Below, in pieces: positions 8,404 through 16,514 of a DNA stretch of 22,579 nt. The notes below the pieces were generated by a model. It was not told the origin of the DNA. It worked only from the letters and a program-made list of their open reading frames with translations, and ran no database searches. Origin of the DNA: Bacteroidales bacterium UBA1458 (GTDB lineage: Bacteria > Bacteroidota > Bacteroidia > Bacteroidales > VadinHA17); contig DCSU01000150.1 in assembly GCA_002325785.1 (NCBI GenBank), positions 1-22,579 of the forward strand, in the 5' to 3' direction. Every line of letters begins with the position of its first letter. Position 1 is the stretch's first letter. Position numbers and translations under genes: made by a program.

Positions 8404-10917
8404 ATGACAAGATTTTTTCTTTCTCTGATGGCTGCAGCAATTTCTGTCAGTATGTTTTCCCAGGAACTCATGACTCCTGATCAGTTCCTTGGCTATTCAC
8501 CCGGCGAACGGTTCACACTGCAGTCTGTTGTCACTGATTACTTCAGGCATGTTGCCGACGTCAGCCCTAATGCCCGATACCTTCAGTATGGTGAGACGTG
8601 GGAAGGAAGGAGACTGGGTGTCTGCATCGTCTCCTCACCTGAAAATCTTGCCAGACTGGAGCAGGTCAGGCTTGCGAACCTGCAGCGCGCAGGACTGGCC
8701 GGGGGAGATCCACAGGCCGAACCTCTGCCTGTTATCTGGCTCGCTTACAGCGTGCACGGGTCTGAACCAGCCGGTGCCGAGGCCTCAATGAAGGTACTTC
8801 ACACTCTTGTCACGGCTGCATGGAAAGGCTCGGAAGAGTGGCTCAACAATATGATCATAATAATCGATCCCTGCCAGAATCCTGACGGTCGCGACCTGTT
8901 TACCTCACGGTACATGAGGGCCCAGGGATGGCCACCCAGCAGCGATCCCAATGCATGGGAACACAATCAGGGATGGCCCTCTGCCAGGCTGAACCATTAT
9001 CTCTTTGATCTCAACCGCGACTGGAGCTGGCAGGTGCAGAAGGAGACCCGCGAGCGGATGAAACTCTACAACAGTTTCATGCCTCACGTGCATGCCGACT
9101 TTCACGAGATGGGATCCGGCAGCACTTACTTCTTCCCTCCCGGGGCAGAACCATGGCACGAGGTTATAACACCCTGGCAGAAAGAGTACCATGCACTTAC
9201 AGGGATGAAAGCAGCCGGGTTGTTTGACGCATCAAAAAAACTATATTATACCAAGGATAATTTTGACCTTTTCTGCCCGAGTTTTGGTGACACCTGGCCG
9301 CTATTCAACGGTGCCATGGGCTTTACCCTGGAACAGGGTGGCGGAGCACAGGCAGGATTATCACTCGGGCGCGATGGCATAGATACCCTCACGCTGACAC
9401 AACGCATTGAAGGTCATTTTCTTGCATCCATGGCTGTGCTCTCCGTAGCAGATGAGAACCGTGACAAGATGTTGAAAGAGTTTTTTGCCTTCTTCAGGAA
9501 CAGTGCAGAAAAGCCTTCCTTTAACTATAAGACTGTCATTGTAAAAGGGACCACCGATGCCGCTTCAATGCAATCGCTGAAGCAACTTCTTGAAAACAAC
9601 CAGATAAGATATGACGCACCCCGCGTCACCGGGAAAAAGATAGTGGCATATGACTACCGCACAGACAAGACAGGAAGTCTGACTCTCTCCTCGGATGACA
9701 TACTGATAAGTGCATACCAGCCACAGGGCAGGCTCATGCAGGTTCTCTTCGAACCTGACTCCAGGTCATCGGACTCAATCAGTTATGATCTGACGGCCTG
9801 GGCGTTGCCATATGTCTATAACCTGGAGGCGTATGCCACTGAAGAACGATTGCCGGTGGCAGACAGTACGCCAGCCCCGGAGATCGCTGCGAAGACACAG
9901 TCTGACTCACTGCCTCCATACGCCTACGCAGCTTCTATGACCGGCTTCAGTGAGCTGAAGTTCATGGCGCAGCTTTATAAGTCGGGGATTAATGTCCGTT
10001 TTTCACTTAAACCCTTCACGGCCGGAGGATCATCATTCACCCGCGGATCCGTCATAGCTGCCAGGGGTGATAACCTGAAGGTGACAGGCTTCGATGAAAA
10101 GGTTGCTGCAGCCGCATTGGCAAGCGGCATCAGGCCGGTGAAGCTTGCCGGAGGAATGGTCACCACAGGCAAGGACCTGGGGTCAGACTACTCCCCGGTT
10201 AACAAGGCCCCGGCAGTGGCCATTGCAGGCGGAGAAGGAACATCCCAGGCATTCGGGGAGATATGGTTCTTCATGGAGAGAGAGCTCGAATACCCGGTAA
10301 CGGTCATCGACGGGCCGGACCTTAAAGATGCAGACCTCTCTGACTATGATGTATTAATACTTCCCGGCGGCAGCCTCACCGAGTCAAAGGACAAAATAAT
10401 GGCCTATATTTCCGGAGGTGGACGGGTAATTGCGATGGACAGCGCCCTGACCCTGTTTAAAGCGGAAAAGACAACAGGACTGGGTAAAGCATTCGAGGCC
10501 AAAGAGGCCGAGGAGAAGAAAAATGTCAAGTCTACCGGCGCTGACACCACACTGCTGAAACGGTTCGAAGACCAGCGCCGCCTCACCGCAACGGACAGAT
10601 CAGCCGGCGCCATATTCAGGGTGCGCTTAGACGATACCCATCCCTTCACCTTCGGAATGGGAAAAGAGTGGTTCCTCATGAAACGAAACGAAGGACTGCC
10701 CTTCCTGGAAAAGGGAAGCAACATCGGCTATATCACTGACAATAACCCTGTTTCCGGATTCGCCGGCTATAAGTTCCGGCAGAAGATAAAGAATACAGGC
10801 GTGATTGTATCGGAAAATATTGGCAAGGGGACTGTTGTGTATCTGTCGGATGATCCATACTTCAGGGCCTACTGGAAGAGCGGCAGAGTGCTTCTGGGGA
10901 ACCTGGTTCTGAGGTAA
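8404..10917 (+). CDS. Secreted M14 zinc carboxypeptidase with C-terminal DJ-1/glutaminase-like domain
   Basis: An 837-residue predicted exported metallopeptidase, much larger than a plain M14 catalytic domain (about 300 residues). The signal peptide (residues 1 to ~20) ends MFSQE. The zinc site is visible: His118 and Glu121 (HGSE) with a third histidine in HVHADFHEMG (His228, 230 or 234, most likely 234). The catalytic glutamate is probably Glu310 (FTLEQGGG). Residues ~375-590 form a middle region I do not recognise. Residues ~600-690 resemble a class I glutamine amidotransferase/DJ-1-like fold (YDVLILPGGS, followed by a GGGRVIAM strand) but without the nucleophilic cysteine that active members have, so probably binding or structural. 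Likely role: trimming extracellular or periplasmic peptides, fitting the neighbouring peptidases. Confidence 0.85.
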   Translation: MTRFFLSLMAAAISVSMFSQELMTPDQFLGYSPGERFTLQSVVTDYFRHVADVSPNARYLQYGETWEGRRLGVCIVSSPENLARLEQVRLANLQRAGLAGGDPQAEPLPVIWLAYSVHGSEPAGAEASMKVLHTLVTAAWKGSEEWLNNMIIIIDPCQNPDGRDLFTSRYMRAQGWPPSSDPNAWEHNQGWPSARLNHYLFDLNRDWSWQVQKETRERMKLYNSFMPHVHADFHEMGSGSTYFFPPGAEPWHEVITPWQKEYHALTGMKAAGLFDASKKLYYTKDNFDLFCPSFGDTWPLFNGAMGFTLEQGGGAQAGLSLGRDGIDTLTLTQRIEGHFLASMAVLSVADENRDKMLKEFFAFFRNSAEKPSFNYKTVIVKGTTDAASMQSLKQLLENNQIRYDAPRVTGKKIVAYDYRTDKTGSLTLSSDDILISAYQPQGRLMQVLFEPDSRSSDSISYDLTAWALPYVYNLEAYATEERLPVADSTPAPEIAAKTQSDSLPPYAYAASMTGFSELKFMAQLYKSGINVRFSLKPFTAGGSSFTRGSVIAARGDNLKVTGFDEKVAAAALASGIRPVKLAGGMVTTGKDLGSDYSPVNKAPAVAIAGGEGTSQAFGEIWFFMERELEYPVTVIDGPDLKDADLSDYDVLILPGGSLTESKDKIMAYISGGGRVIAMDSALTLFKAEKTTGLGKAFEAKEAEEKKNVKSTGADTTLLKRFEDQRRLTATDRSAGAIFRVRLDDTHPFTFGMGKEWFLMKRNEGLPFLEKGSNIGYITDNNPVSGFAGYKFRQKIKNTGVIVSENIGKGTVVYLSDDPYFRAYWKSGRVLLGNLVLR

Positions 10918-10945
10918 TGGCAGTTGAAAGGGGCCGGAATCAAAA

Positions 10946-10976
10946 TTGCTTTTCTCATCCCTTAACATTATATTTA
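10946..10976 (+). promoter_or_regulatory. Probable promoter of the pepT - M28 peptidase unit
   Basis: TTG at 10946-10948 and TATATTTA (7/8 of TAnnTTTG) at 10969-10976 are separated by 20 bases, the normal spacing of a Bacteroidota promoter. This gives a leader of about 20 bases before the pepT ATG at 11003. Confidence 0.45.
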
Positions 10977-11002
10977 TTTGCTGAAACAACTCATCCCCCC
11001 CG

Positions 11003-12235
11003 ATGCAAAATCTCCTTACCAGGTTTATTGATTATGTTCGCATTGACACCAGTCCTGACGAATCCAATTCATCATCGCCCTCTTCCCTGAAACAGATGCA
11101 TTTTGCCAGGCGCCTGGCAAACGAGCTCGAAGAAATCGGGCTTTCAGATGTAACCCTCGACGGGAGTGGATACGTCATGGCAACACTGCCGGCAAACACG
11201 CAGTCAGCAGGTCCCGTAATAGGTTTTATTGCACATATGGACACCAGCCCGGATGCACCCTCCGAAAACATCAACCCGCTGATTCACAAAGACTATGATG
11301 GCGGTGATCTTGCACTTACCGCTGACAGGAGTATCATTCTGTCACCTGATGATTTCCCGGAGCTTGCACGGTACAAAGGGCAGACCATCATAACCACTGA
11401 CGGTCTTACGCTGCTTGGCGCAGATGACAAGGCCGGCATAGCCGAGATAGTCACTGCCGCTGAACACCTGCTGAAAAACCCCGCACTGGAGCATGGCACA
11501 ATCAGGATTGCCTTCACCCCTGATGAGGAGATTGGCCGGGGTGCTGACAACTTTAAAGTTAAGACGTTCGGGGCTGACTATGCATACACCCTTGACGGGG
11601 GAGGCATCGGTGAGCTGGAATATGAAAACTTTAATGCCGCAGCCGCAACAGTAACCGTCAGGGGCCGCAGCGTCCACCCCGGTACGGCCAAGGGAACTAT
11701 GATCAACTCGCTGATGGTCGCAAAGGAACTCGACTCACTCCTTCCATCCGGAGAAAGACCTGAGCACACAGAGGGATATGAGGGATTCTTCCACCTTTAT
11801 GACATAAAAGGTACTGTGGAAGAGACAGTGATGAAGTATATCATCAGGGACCATGATCCGGTGCGGTTCGGCGAAAGAAAAAAGGTGATGAATGATGTGG
11901 CCGAAGAGATCCGCAGGAAGCACAGGGGAGCTGTAGTGACTGTCGGCCTGAGGGATCAGTACTTCAACATGAAGGAGATTATTGAAGCAAATTACTTCAT
12001 AATTGAGGAGGCCGTAAATGCCTACCGCAAGGCCGGCATAGAACCGGTTATAAAACCGGTAAGGGGCGGAACCGACGGGGCCAGGCTCTCGTATATGGGC
12101 CTCCCCTGCCCGAACCTGTTCACCGGCGGACATAATTATCATGGCCGCTTTGAATATATACCGCTGCAGTCTATGGAAAAAGCAGTGGAAGTAATTGTCA
12201 ACCTGTGTCTCTCAGCTATAAAACCCGGAAAATGA
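11003..12235 (+). CDS. pepT: Peptidase T (tripeptide aminopeptidase, M20)
   Basis: Cytoplasmic dizinc aminopeptidase of 410 residues, the standard PepT length, cleaving the N-terminal residue of tripeptides. Catalytic-site motifs are intact: His78 and Asp80 in HMDTSPDAP, bridging Asp141/Asp142 in GADDKAG, catalytic Glu175/Glu176 in TPDEEIG, Asp198 in DGGGIGELEYE, and His377 near the end in TGGHNYHG. The lid/dimerisation domain lies between residues ~205 and 315. There is no signal peptide. The stop codon overlaps the start of the M28 peptidase gene (ATGA), so the two are probably translationally coupled. Confidence 0.96.
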   Translation: MQNLLTRFIDYVRIDTSPDESNSSSPSSLKQMHFARRLANELEEIGLSDVTLDGSGYVMATLPANTQSAGPVIGFIAHMDTSPDAPSENINPLIHKDYDGGDLALTADRSIILSPDDFPELARYKGQTIITTDGLTLLGADDKAGIAEIVTAAEHLLKNPALEHGTIRIAFTPDEEIGRGADNFKVKTFGADYAYTLDGGGIGELEYENFNAAAATVTVRGRSVHPGTAKGTMINSLMVAKELDSLLPSGERPEHTEGYEGFFHLYDIKGTVEETVMKYIIRDHDPVRFGERKKVMNDVAEEIRRKHRGAVVTVGLRDQYFNMKEIIEANYFIIEEAVNAYRKAGIEPVIKPVRGGTDGARLSYMGLPCPNLFTGGHNYHGRFEYIPLQSMEKAVEVIVNLCLSAIKPGK

Positions 12236-13860
12236 AAAAGTGCATCCTCCCGATTATTGCCCTGATCGCTCTTGCAGTATTAAACTCCTGCGACGATACG
12301 TTCAGAAGAGCCTCGGAAACCATTACTGCGGATGAGCTCCGTGAATACACAAGTATTCTTGGTGATGACAGTTTCATGGGACGAAAGCCATTCACGCCGG
12401 GCGAGACAGTGACAACAGCATATCTCGCTGAAGAACTCGGGAAAATAGGATTCAGCCCGGCATTCGGCGGGAGCTGGTCCCAGGAGGTACCTATGGTTGA
12501 GATCACCACCAGGGTCAGCGGGAAGGTGCTGGTCACCGGTGGAAAGGAAAAACTGGAGTTGTCCGCCCCTGATGATATCGCAATAGAATCACCCTCAATG
12601 AGCCAGATAGTGGAGCTGATTGAAATACCTATGGTCTTCTGCGGGTTCGGTATTGTGGCTCCCGAATACGGGTGGAATGACTATGCCGGCATGGACGTGA
12701 AGGGCAAATGTGCCGTGGTTCTTGTGAATGACCCGGGACTGTACACAGGCGACACTACCCTGTTCAAGGGCCGCCAGATGACATATTACGGACGATGGAC
12801 CTACAAGTATGACGAAGCCGCAAGGCAGGGAGCCTCAGCCATACTGATTATCCACGAGACTACCGGGGCCGGTTATAATTACTCCATACCGCGAAAGAGC
12901 TCTGTATCACCAGGATTGTACATGGAACCGGGCGAGGGAGATATCACCGCCTGCCCGGTGACCGGATGGTTCAGCGCAGAGGCTGCCTCCCGTATCTTTG
13001 AAACACGGGGCTTGCAAGTGGATAGCCTAAGGAGCGAAGCATGCCGTCCGGGTTATGCCGGATTTGAAATGGGTACTTCAATTTCACTCAGGCTTGAAAA
13101 CAGCCATAAACGAAACAGCTCGGTTAATGTGGCCGGCATTCTCACTGGAAGCATGCATCCGGAAGAATGCGTGGTTGTCTCAGCCCACTGGGATCACTTC
13201 GGCATCGGCGAAGCCGAAAACGGCGATTCAATCTATAACGGTGCCGTGGATAATGGCACATCCATGGCCTGGGCCTTCGAGATCGGAGAGGCATTCGCCT
13301 CAATGAAAGAAAAACCTGAACGCTCAGTAATCATCTTCTTCCCCACTGCCGAAGAACAGGGACTCCTCGGATCATCATGGTTCGCAGCAAACCCTCCCAT
13401 TGAACCGAAAAACATCATAGCATGCTTCAATAACGATCTGCTGCTTCCCATCGGAAGGATGAAAGACATTATGGTCACCGGCTACGGACAGTCGGAACTG
13501 GATGACATGCTGGCTGAGGCTGCCACGGCACAGGACCGGTATATACTTCCGGATCCTAATCCTGAGACAGGTATGTACTTCCGATCAGACCACTTCCCGT
13601 TTGCACGCATAGGTGTGCCTGCGCTCTTCGCACGGGGCAACTGCGACAGCAGGGAATTCGGCAAAGAGTGGGCGGCAGAGAAGGAGAAGGAATACCTCAC
13701 CCACATGTACCACAAACCTGCAGACAATTACTACCCAGAGATGAACTTTGAAGGCATCGTGGAAGATGCCAGGGTTATCTTTGATGTGGCCTACCGGATA
13801 GTGACCAGTGATATCAGACCAGCCTGGAAACCAGGATCTGAATTCGCAAGTATAAGATGA
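12232..13860 (+). CDS. M28 zinc aminopeptidase lipoprotein with PA-like insert
   Basis: The frame is open from 12205, but I choose the ATG at 12232. It gives a clean lipoprotein signal (MKK, hydrophobic core, lipobox LNSC with Cys20) and an ATGA overlap with pepT. The 542-residue protein has a protease-associated domain-like segment (~residues 130-260, around FCGFGIVAPEYGWNDYAG) before and within the M28 peptidase domain. All five M28 zinc ligands are seen: His319 (SAHWDH), Asp340 (VDNGTS), Glu375 next to catalytic Glu374 (TAEEQG), Asp402 (NND) and His454 (RSDHFP). It should be an outer-membrane- or inner-membrane-anchored exopeptidase feeding short peptides to import and then to PepT. The two acidic residues after Cys20 resemble the surface-export signal of Bacteroidota lipoproteins, so surface exposure is possible. 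Confidence 0.9.
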   Translation: MKKCILPIIALIALAVLNSCDDTFRRASETITADELREYTSILGDDSFMGRKPFTPGETVTTAYLAEELGKIGFSPAFGGSWSQEVPMVEITTRVSGKVLVTGGKEKLELSAPDDIAIESPSMSQIVELIEIPMVFCGFGIVAPEYGWNDYAGMDVKGKCAVVLVNDPGLYTGDTTLFKGRQMTYYGRWTYKYDEAARQGASAILIIHETTGAGYNYSIPRKSSVSPGLYMEPGEGDITACPVTGWFSAEAASRIFETRGLQVDSLRSEACRPGYAGFEMGTSISLRLENSHKRNSSVNVAGILTGSMHPEECVVVSAHWDHFGIGEAENGDSIYNGAVDNGTSMAWAFEIGEAFASMKEKPERSVIIFFPTAEEQGLLGSSWFAANPPIEPKNIIACFNNDLLLPIGRMKDIMVTGYGQSELDDMLAEAATAQDRYILPDPNPETGMYFRSDHFPFARIGVPALFARGNCDSREFGKEWAAEKEKEYLTHMYHKPADNYYPEMNFEGIVEDARVIFDVAYRIVTSDIRPAWKPGSEFASIR

Positions 13861-13914
13861 TCAATTAATTAATTATATAACAGCTAAGTTATTATGAATA
13901 CTATCTAATATTTT

Positions 13915-13949
13915 GTGTTATTTATATAACACTGTTATTGTACTAACAT
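13915..13949 (+). promoter_or_regulatory. Two adjacent TGTTA-N6-TAACA palindromes (candidate redox operators)
   Basis: Site 1, TGTTA-N6-TAACA, is at 13916-13931; it sits in a longer perfect 7-4-7 inverted repeat (GTGTTAT / ATAACAC, 13915-13932). Site 2, TGTTA-N6-TAACA, is at 13933-13948. They are 17 bases apart start to start and end 9 bases before the -7 box, so site 2 covers the -33 region. The arms match the core of the Rex consensus TTGTTAA-N4-TTAACAA, and the 5-6-5 form is also that of Crp/Fnr-family sites. Rex senses NADH/NAD+ and commonly controls NADH-linked hydrogenase genes. The regulator itself is not in the window. Confidence 0.6.
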
Positions 13950-13957
13950 TAAATTAT

Positions 13958-13965
13958 TATCTTTG
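13958..13965 (+). promoter_or_regulatory. -7 box of the hydrogenase sensor/signalling block
   Basis: TATCTTTG is a perfect TAnnTTTG match, 43 bases before the ATG of the first DRTGG gene. The -33 region is occupied by the second palindromic operator rather than a clean TTTG (TTG at 13938-13940, 17-base spacing), which suggests a promoter made for regulation. Confidence 0.65.
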
Positions 13966-14008
13966 CGCCATGAATTTAATGATGAAGCTCTTCTGAATTA
14001 TTACAAGC

Positions 14009-14353
14009 ATGAAAGTAAGAGAAATTTGTTCGGTACTTAATGGTGAACTGATATGCGGCGATTACAAGAACGACAATGAAGTAAGCCATGCCTTTGCTTC
14101 TGACCTGATGAGTGACGTACTTACCGTTAATTGCGACAGCCTTCTGCTGATAACAGGACTTGCCAATCTGCAGACCATACGCACTGCAGAGATGTCTGAC
14201 ATAAACTGCATCCTGTTTGTCCGCAACAAGTCCGTTACTCCGGAGATGAAAACCCTTGCCGAGGAACTGGGCATAACCCTCATCAAATGCCCTTTAACCA
14301 TGTTCAGGGCATCAGGAGAGCTATACAGGGCAGGCATTAAACCTATTTACTGA
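14009..14353 (+). CDS. DRTGG domain protein 1 (hydrogenase-locus accessory)
   Basis: A 114-residue stand-alone DRTGG-type domain protein. This domain is otherwise found joined to CBS domains or phosphotransacetylase and is thought to bind a small ligand or nucleotide. The N-terminal MKVREICSVLNGELICG segment and the SDLMSDVL motif (~residues 31-38) align with the second DRTGG protein at 16176 (MKVTDIVEKL..., SDLLSDVM). Unlike that paralogue it lacks the ITGG-like stretch after the central strand, so the pair may differ in ligand or form a heteromer. It is the first gene of the six-gene block, 5 bases before the next. No enzyme activity can be claimed. Confidence 0.75.
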   Translation: MKVREICSVLNGELICGDYKNDNEVSHAFASDLMSDVLTVNCDSLLLITGLANLQTIRTAEMSDINCILFVRNKSVTPEMKTLAEELGITLIKCPLTMFRASGELYRAGIKPIY

Positions 14354-14358
14354 TATTC

Positions 14359-14790
14359 ATGGCAATGAGCTTCGAATATAAGGTTGAGGGAGGCGATTTC
14401 ACCCATGCAGGGTATGCCTCCAGCCAGGTCAAGAAGATGCTGAAGCAGCTTGGCGTGGACAGTACCGTGATCAAACGCGTGGTGGTCTGCCTTTATGAAG
14501 CCGAGGTAAACATTGTGGCACATGCCTACAGCGGAACCATCAGCGTCAATCTTGACACTGACACCATCAACATGAAGCTCGCTGACAAGGGACCGGGTAT
14601 TGCTGATATAGAGCAGGCAATGCAGAAGGGCTTCTCAACCGCCTCCCCGGAGGTAAGGGAGATGGGATTTGGTGCCGGCATGGGACTGCCAAACATCAGT
14701 GCCAATGCCGACAGGTTTGTAATAACGAGTGAACCGGGAACGGGTACCACTCTTGAAATATCAATAAATCTTAACAGCGCTGCTGTCTGA
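14359..14790 (+). CDS. GHKL ATP-binding protein, RsbW/RsbT-like
   Basis: A 143-residue single-domain ATPase/kinase of the HATPase_c anti-sigma type. The N-box is EAEVNIVAHA (Glu47/Glu49, Asn51), the G1 box is DKGPGI (Asp76, Gly78, Gly80) and the G2 box is GFGAGMGLPNI (residues 103-113). In other bacteria such proteins phosphorylate Ser/Thr on STAS partners or sequester sigma factors. No STAS protein or sigma factor is near, so here it may act on the DRTGG or H-cluster proteins encoded on either side. An alternative ATG two codons later is equally possible. It ends 4 bases before the next gene. Confidence 0.85.
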   Translation: MAMSFEYKVEGGDFTHAGYASSQVKKMLKQLGVDSTVIKRVVVCLYEAEVNIVAHAYSGTISVNLDTDTINMKLADKGPGIADIEQAMQKGFSTASPEVREMGFGAGMGLPNISANADRFVITSEPGTGTTLEISINLNSAAV

Positions 14791-14794
14791 CATC

Positions 14795-16189
14795 ATGGAA
14801 AAGGGATTCTTTCATCACGCACTGACTATCCGCGAGGATATTTGCACCGGTTGTTCCCTGTGCATGAGGGTATGCCCTACCGGAGCCCTGCGGATACGCG
14901 ACGGCAAGGCCCGGCTGACAGAGGACCGGTGTGTAGACTGTGGCGAGTGTTTCAGGAGTTGCCCTGTAAATGCCATCATCATCGAACAGGATGACTTCAG
15001 CCGGATATTCGATTATAAGCATCGCGTAGCCCTGGTGCCTGCAGTCCTCCACGGTCAGTTCAGGCATGAGGTATCGATGGCGGAGATAAGCACTGTCCTC
15101 AGAAGCCTGGGATTTACATGGGTCTATGAGGTGGAACACGGAGCTGAGGTATTGAAACCCGCCATTGAGGATCTAATGAAGGTAAGGACTCTCCCCCGCC
15201 CTCTCATCTCAACTTACTGTCCCGCAGTGGTACGCCTGATCCAGGTCAGGTTCCCTGCCCTGATACGAAACCTGGCAACCCTTAGGGCCCCGCTGGAGAT
15301 GGCGGCATTCTACTGCAGGAAGGTGTTGCGCGACAGGGGAGCCCATAACGCTGAGATAGGAGTATTCTATGTCACACCATGCGCCGCAAAAATAGCAGCA
15401 GTGAAATCACCCGTCGGCGAAGAGTCCACTCCCATCACAGGTGTAATAAATATGGACTTCATCTATAACAAGATTAACCGTACCCTCAGAAACAAGGGGG
15501 AGCTGGCCAGGGGTGAAGAGCATCCTTATACCGTGGATCCGGATACGCTGGTATGGAGTCTCACCAACGGCGAGGCCTCCTGCGTCAACGGACGCACACT
15601 GGCTATCGACGGCATCAATAACGTCACCGAATTCCTTGAGCAGTTGGAGAATGACGAGATAACAGGAGTTGATTACCTTGAACTCAGAGCCTGTGATGAA
15701 GGCTGCGCCGGAGGCGTACTGCTCTCCTCAAACAGGTTCCTTGTAGCAGAACGCCTCCGCACAAAGGCGCTTACGCTCAAACCTGTAAAAATCACCCCTG
15801 GGACAGAGGAGATACCGGGGATAGAGGCTTACAGTGATTACCTCATGAACAAGGTGCGCATCACCGCGGAGATCAGGCCTCGCTCAATGTACAGGCTTTC
15901 TGACGACCGTGATGAGGCAATGAAAATGATGAAACGGTCGCGCCGCCTGATGTGCTGGTTGCCGGGCACAGACTGCGGGCTGTGCGGCGCTCCGTCATGC
16001 CAGAGCCTGGCAGAAGATATAGTCCGGCATAAGGCAGATATATCACAGTGCGTATTTATCCGTGAATCAAACATGGATAAGGAGCTCATGGATAAGGAGC
16101 GGTCTTCTGAAATTATGAGACGCATATGGGGCGACAACAACTTTACCAAAAACTGCAATAAGAAAGGAGCTGAAAATGAAAGTAACTGA
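14795..16189 (+). CDS. Putative sensory [FeFe]-hydrogenase-like H-cluster protein
   Basis: A 464-residue soluble iron-sulfur protein. It has two [4Fe-4S] ferredoxin motifs (Cys17/20/23/27 and Cys46/49/52/56) and a Fe-hydrogenase large-subunit domain (~residues 75-345). A C-terminal PF04060-type Fe-S motif has Cys394-x2-Cys397-x4-Cys402-x16-Cys419. The four H-cluster cysteines are kept: Cys142, Cys196, Cys300 and Cys304. The surroundings differ from the catalytic enzyme: L1 is STYCP rather than TSCCP, so the proton-relay cysteine is Tyr141; L2 is TPCAAKIAA rather than MPCxxKxxE; L3 is RACDEGC rather than MACPGGC. Loss of that cysteine is known from sensory HydS-type enzymes with low activity. 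There is no PAS domain. The neighbours (ATPases, DRTGG, PHP) favour a signalling role. Confidence 0.8.
   Translation: MEKGFFHHALTIREDICTGCSLCMRVCPTGALRIRDGKARLTEDRCVDCGECFRSCPVNAIIIEQDDFSRIFDYKHRVALVPAVLHGQFRHEVSMAEISTVLRSLGFTWVYEVEHGAEVLKPAIEDLMKVRTLPRPLISTYCPAVVRLIQVRFPALIRNLATLRAPLEMAAFYCRKVLRDRGAHNAEIGVFYVTPCAAKIAAVKSPVGEESTPITGVINMDFIYNKINRTLRNKGELARGEEHPYTVDPDTLVWSLTNGEASCVNGRTLAIDGINNVTEFLEQLENDEITGVDYLELRACDEGCAGGVLLSSNRFLVAERLRTKALTLKPVKITPGTEEIPGIEAYSDYLMNKVRITAEIRPRSMYRLSDDRDEAMKMMKRSRRLMCWLPGTDCGLCGAPSCQSLAEDIVRHKADISQCVFIRESNMDKELMDKERSSEIMRRIWGDNNFTKNCNKKGAENESN
16161..16178 (+). promoter_or_regulatory. Strong Shine-Dalgarno site for DRTGG gene 2
   Basis: AGAAAGGAG (16161-16169) lies 6 bases before the ATG at 16176, inside the end of the upstream H-cluster gene. 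It supports this overlapping start. Such a strong site is uncommon in Bacteroidota. Confidence 0.7.
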
Positions 16190-16514
16190 TATCGTTGAAA
16201 AACTTGAGCTTACTGTCTTCTCAGGGCATGAGGGGCTTGGCCGCGTGATCACCGGAGGGTACTCCTCTGACCTGCTCAGCGACGTCATGGGTCATGCCGC
16301 CGCGGGAGCAGCATGGGTGACCATCCAGACACACCGGAATGTTATGGCTATCGCCTCACTGCGCGACCTGTCCGCGGTGATTATCACCGGCGGTGAGACC
16401 CCGGGAGACGACACCATGGCGCAGAGCAACGAAGAGGGTGTCCCCGTGCTGGGAACCATTCTCAATACCTTCGAGCTGTCAGGCAGACTCTACTCCCTAT
16501 TAAAAGAAAAATGA
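16176..16514 (+). CDS. DRTGG domain protein 2 (hydrogenase-locus accessory)
   Basis: A 112-residue stand-alone DRTGG-type domain protein, paralogous to the one at 14009. The two share a start of MKV-x2-I and a SDLLSDVM-type motif at residues ~30-37. This copy has TGG-containing turns (VITGGY at ~24-29 and IITGGET near residue 70) and a glycine/alanine-rich central strand, so it looks like the ligand-binding version. It overlaps the end of the H-cluster gene by 14 bases and overlaps the PHP gene by 4 (ATGA), implying tightly coupled translation. Role unknown; a small-molecule or nucleotide sensor is the best guess. Confidence 0.78.
   Translation: MKVTDIVEKLELTVFSGHEGLGRVITGGYSSDLLSDVMGHAAAGAAWVTIQTHRNVMAIASLRDLSAVIITGGETPGDDTMAQSNEEGVPVLGTILNTFELSGRLYSLLKEK

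Noticed and set aside
13877..13892. ATAAC-N6-GTTAT inverted repeat as a third operator
   Set aside because: The half-sites point the opposite way to the two TGTTA-N6-TAACA sites, arms are only 5 bp and the DNA is very AT-rich; likely chance.
14795..16189. Decayed pseudogene of a catalytic hydrogenase
   Set aside because: The frame is intact, all H-cluster and Fe-S cysteines are kept, and it is tightly packed in an operon; the changed loops look selected rather than decayed.
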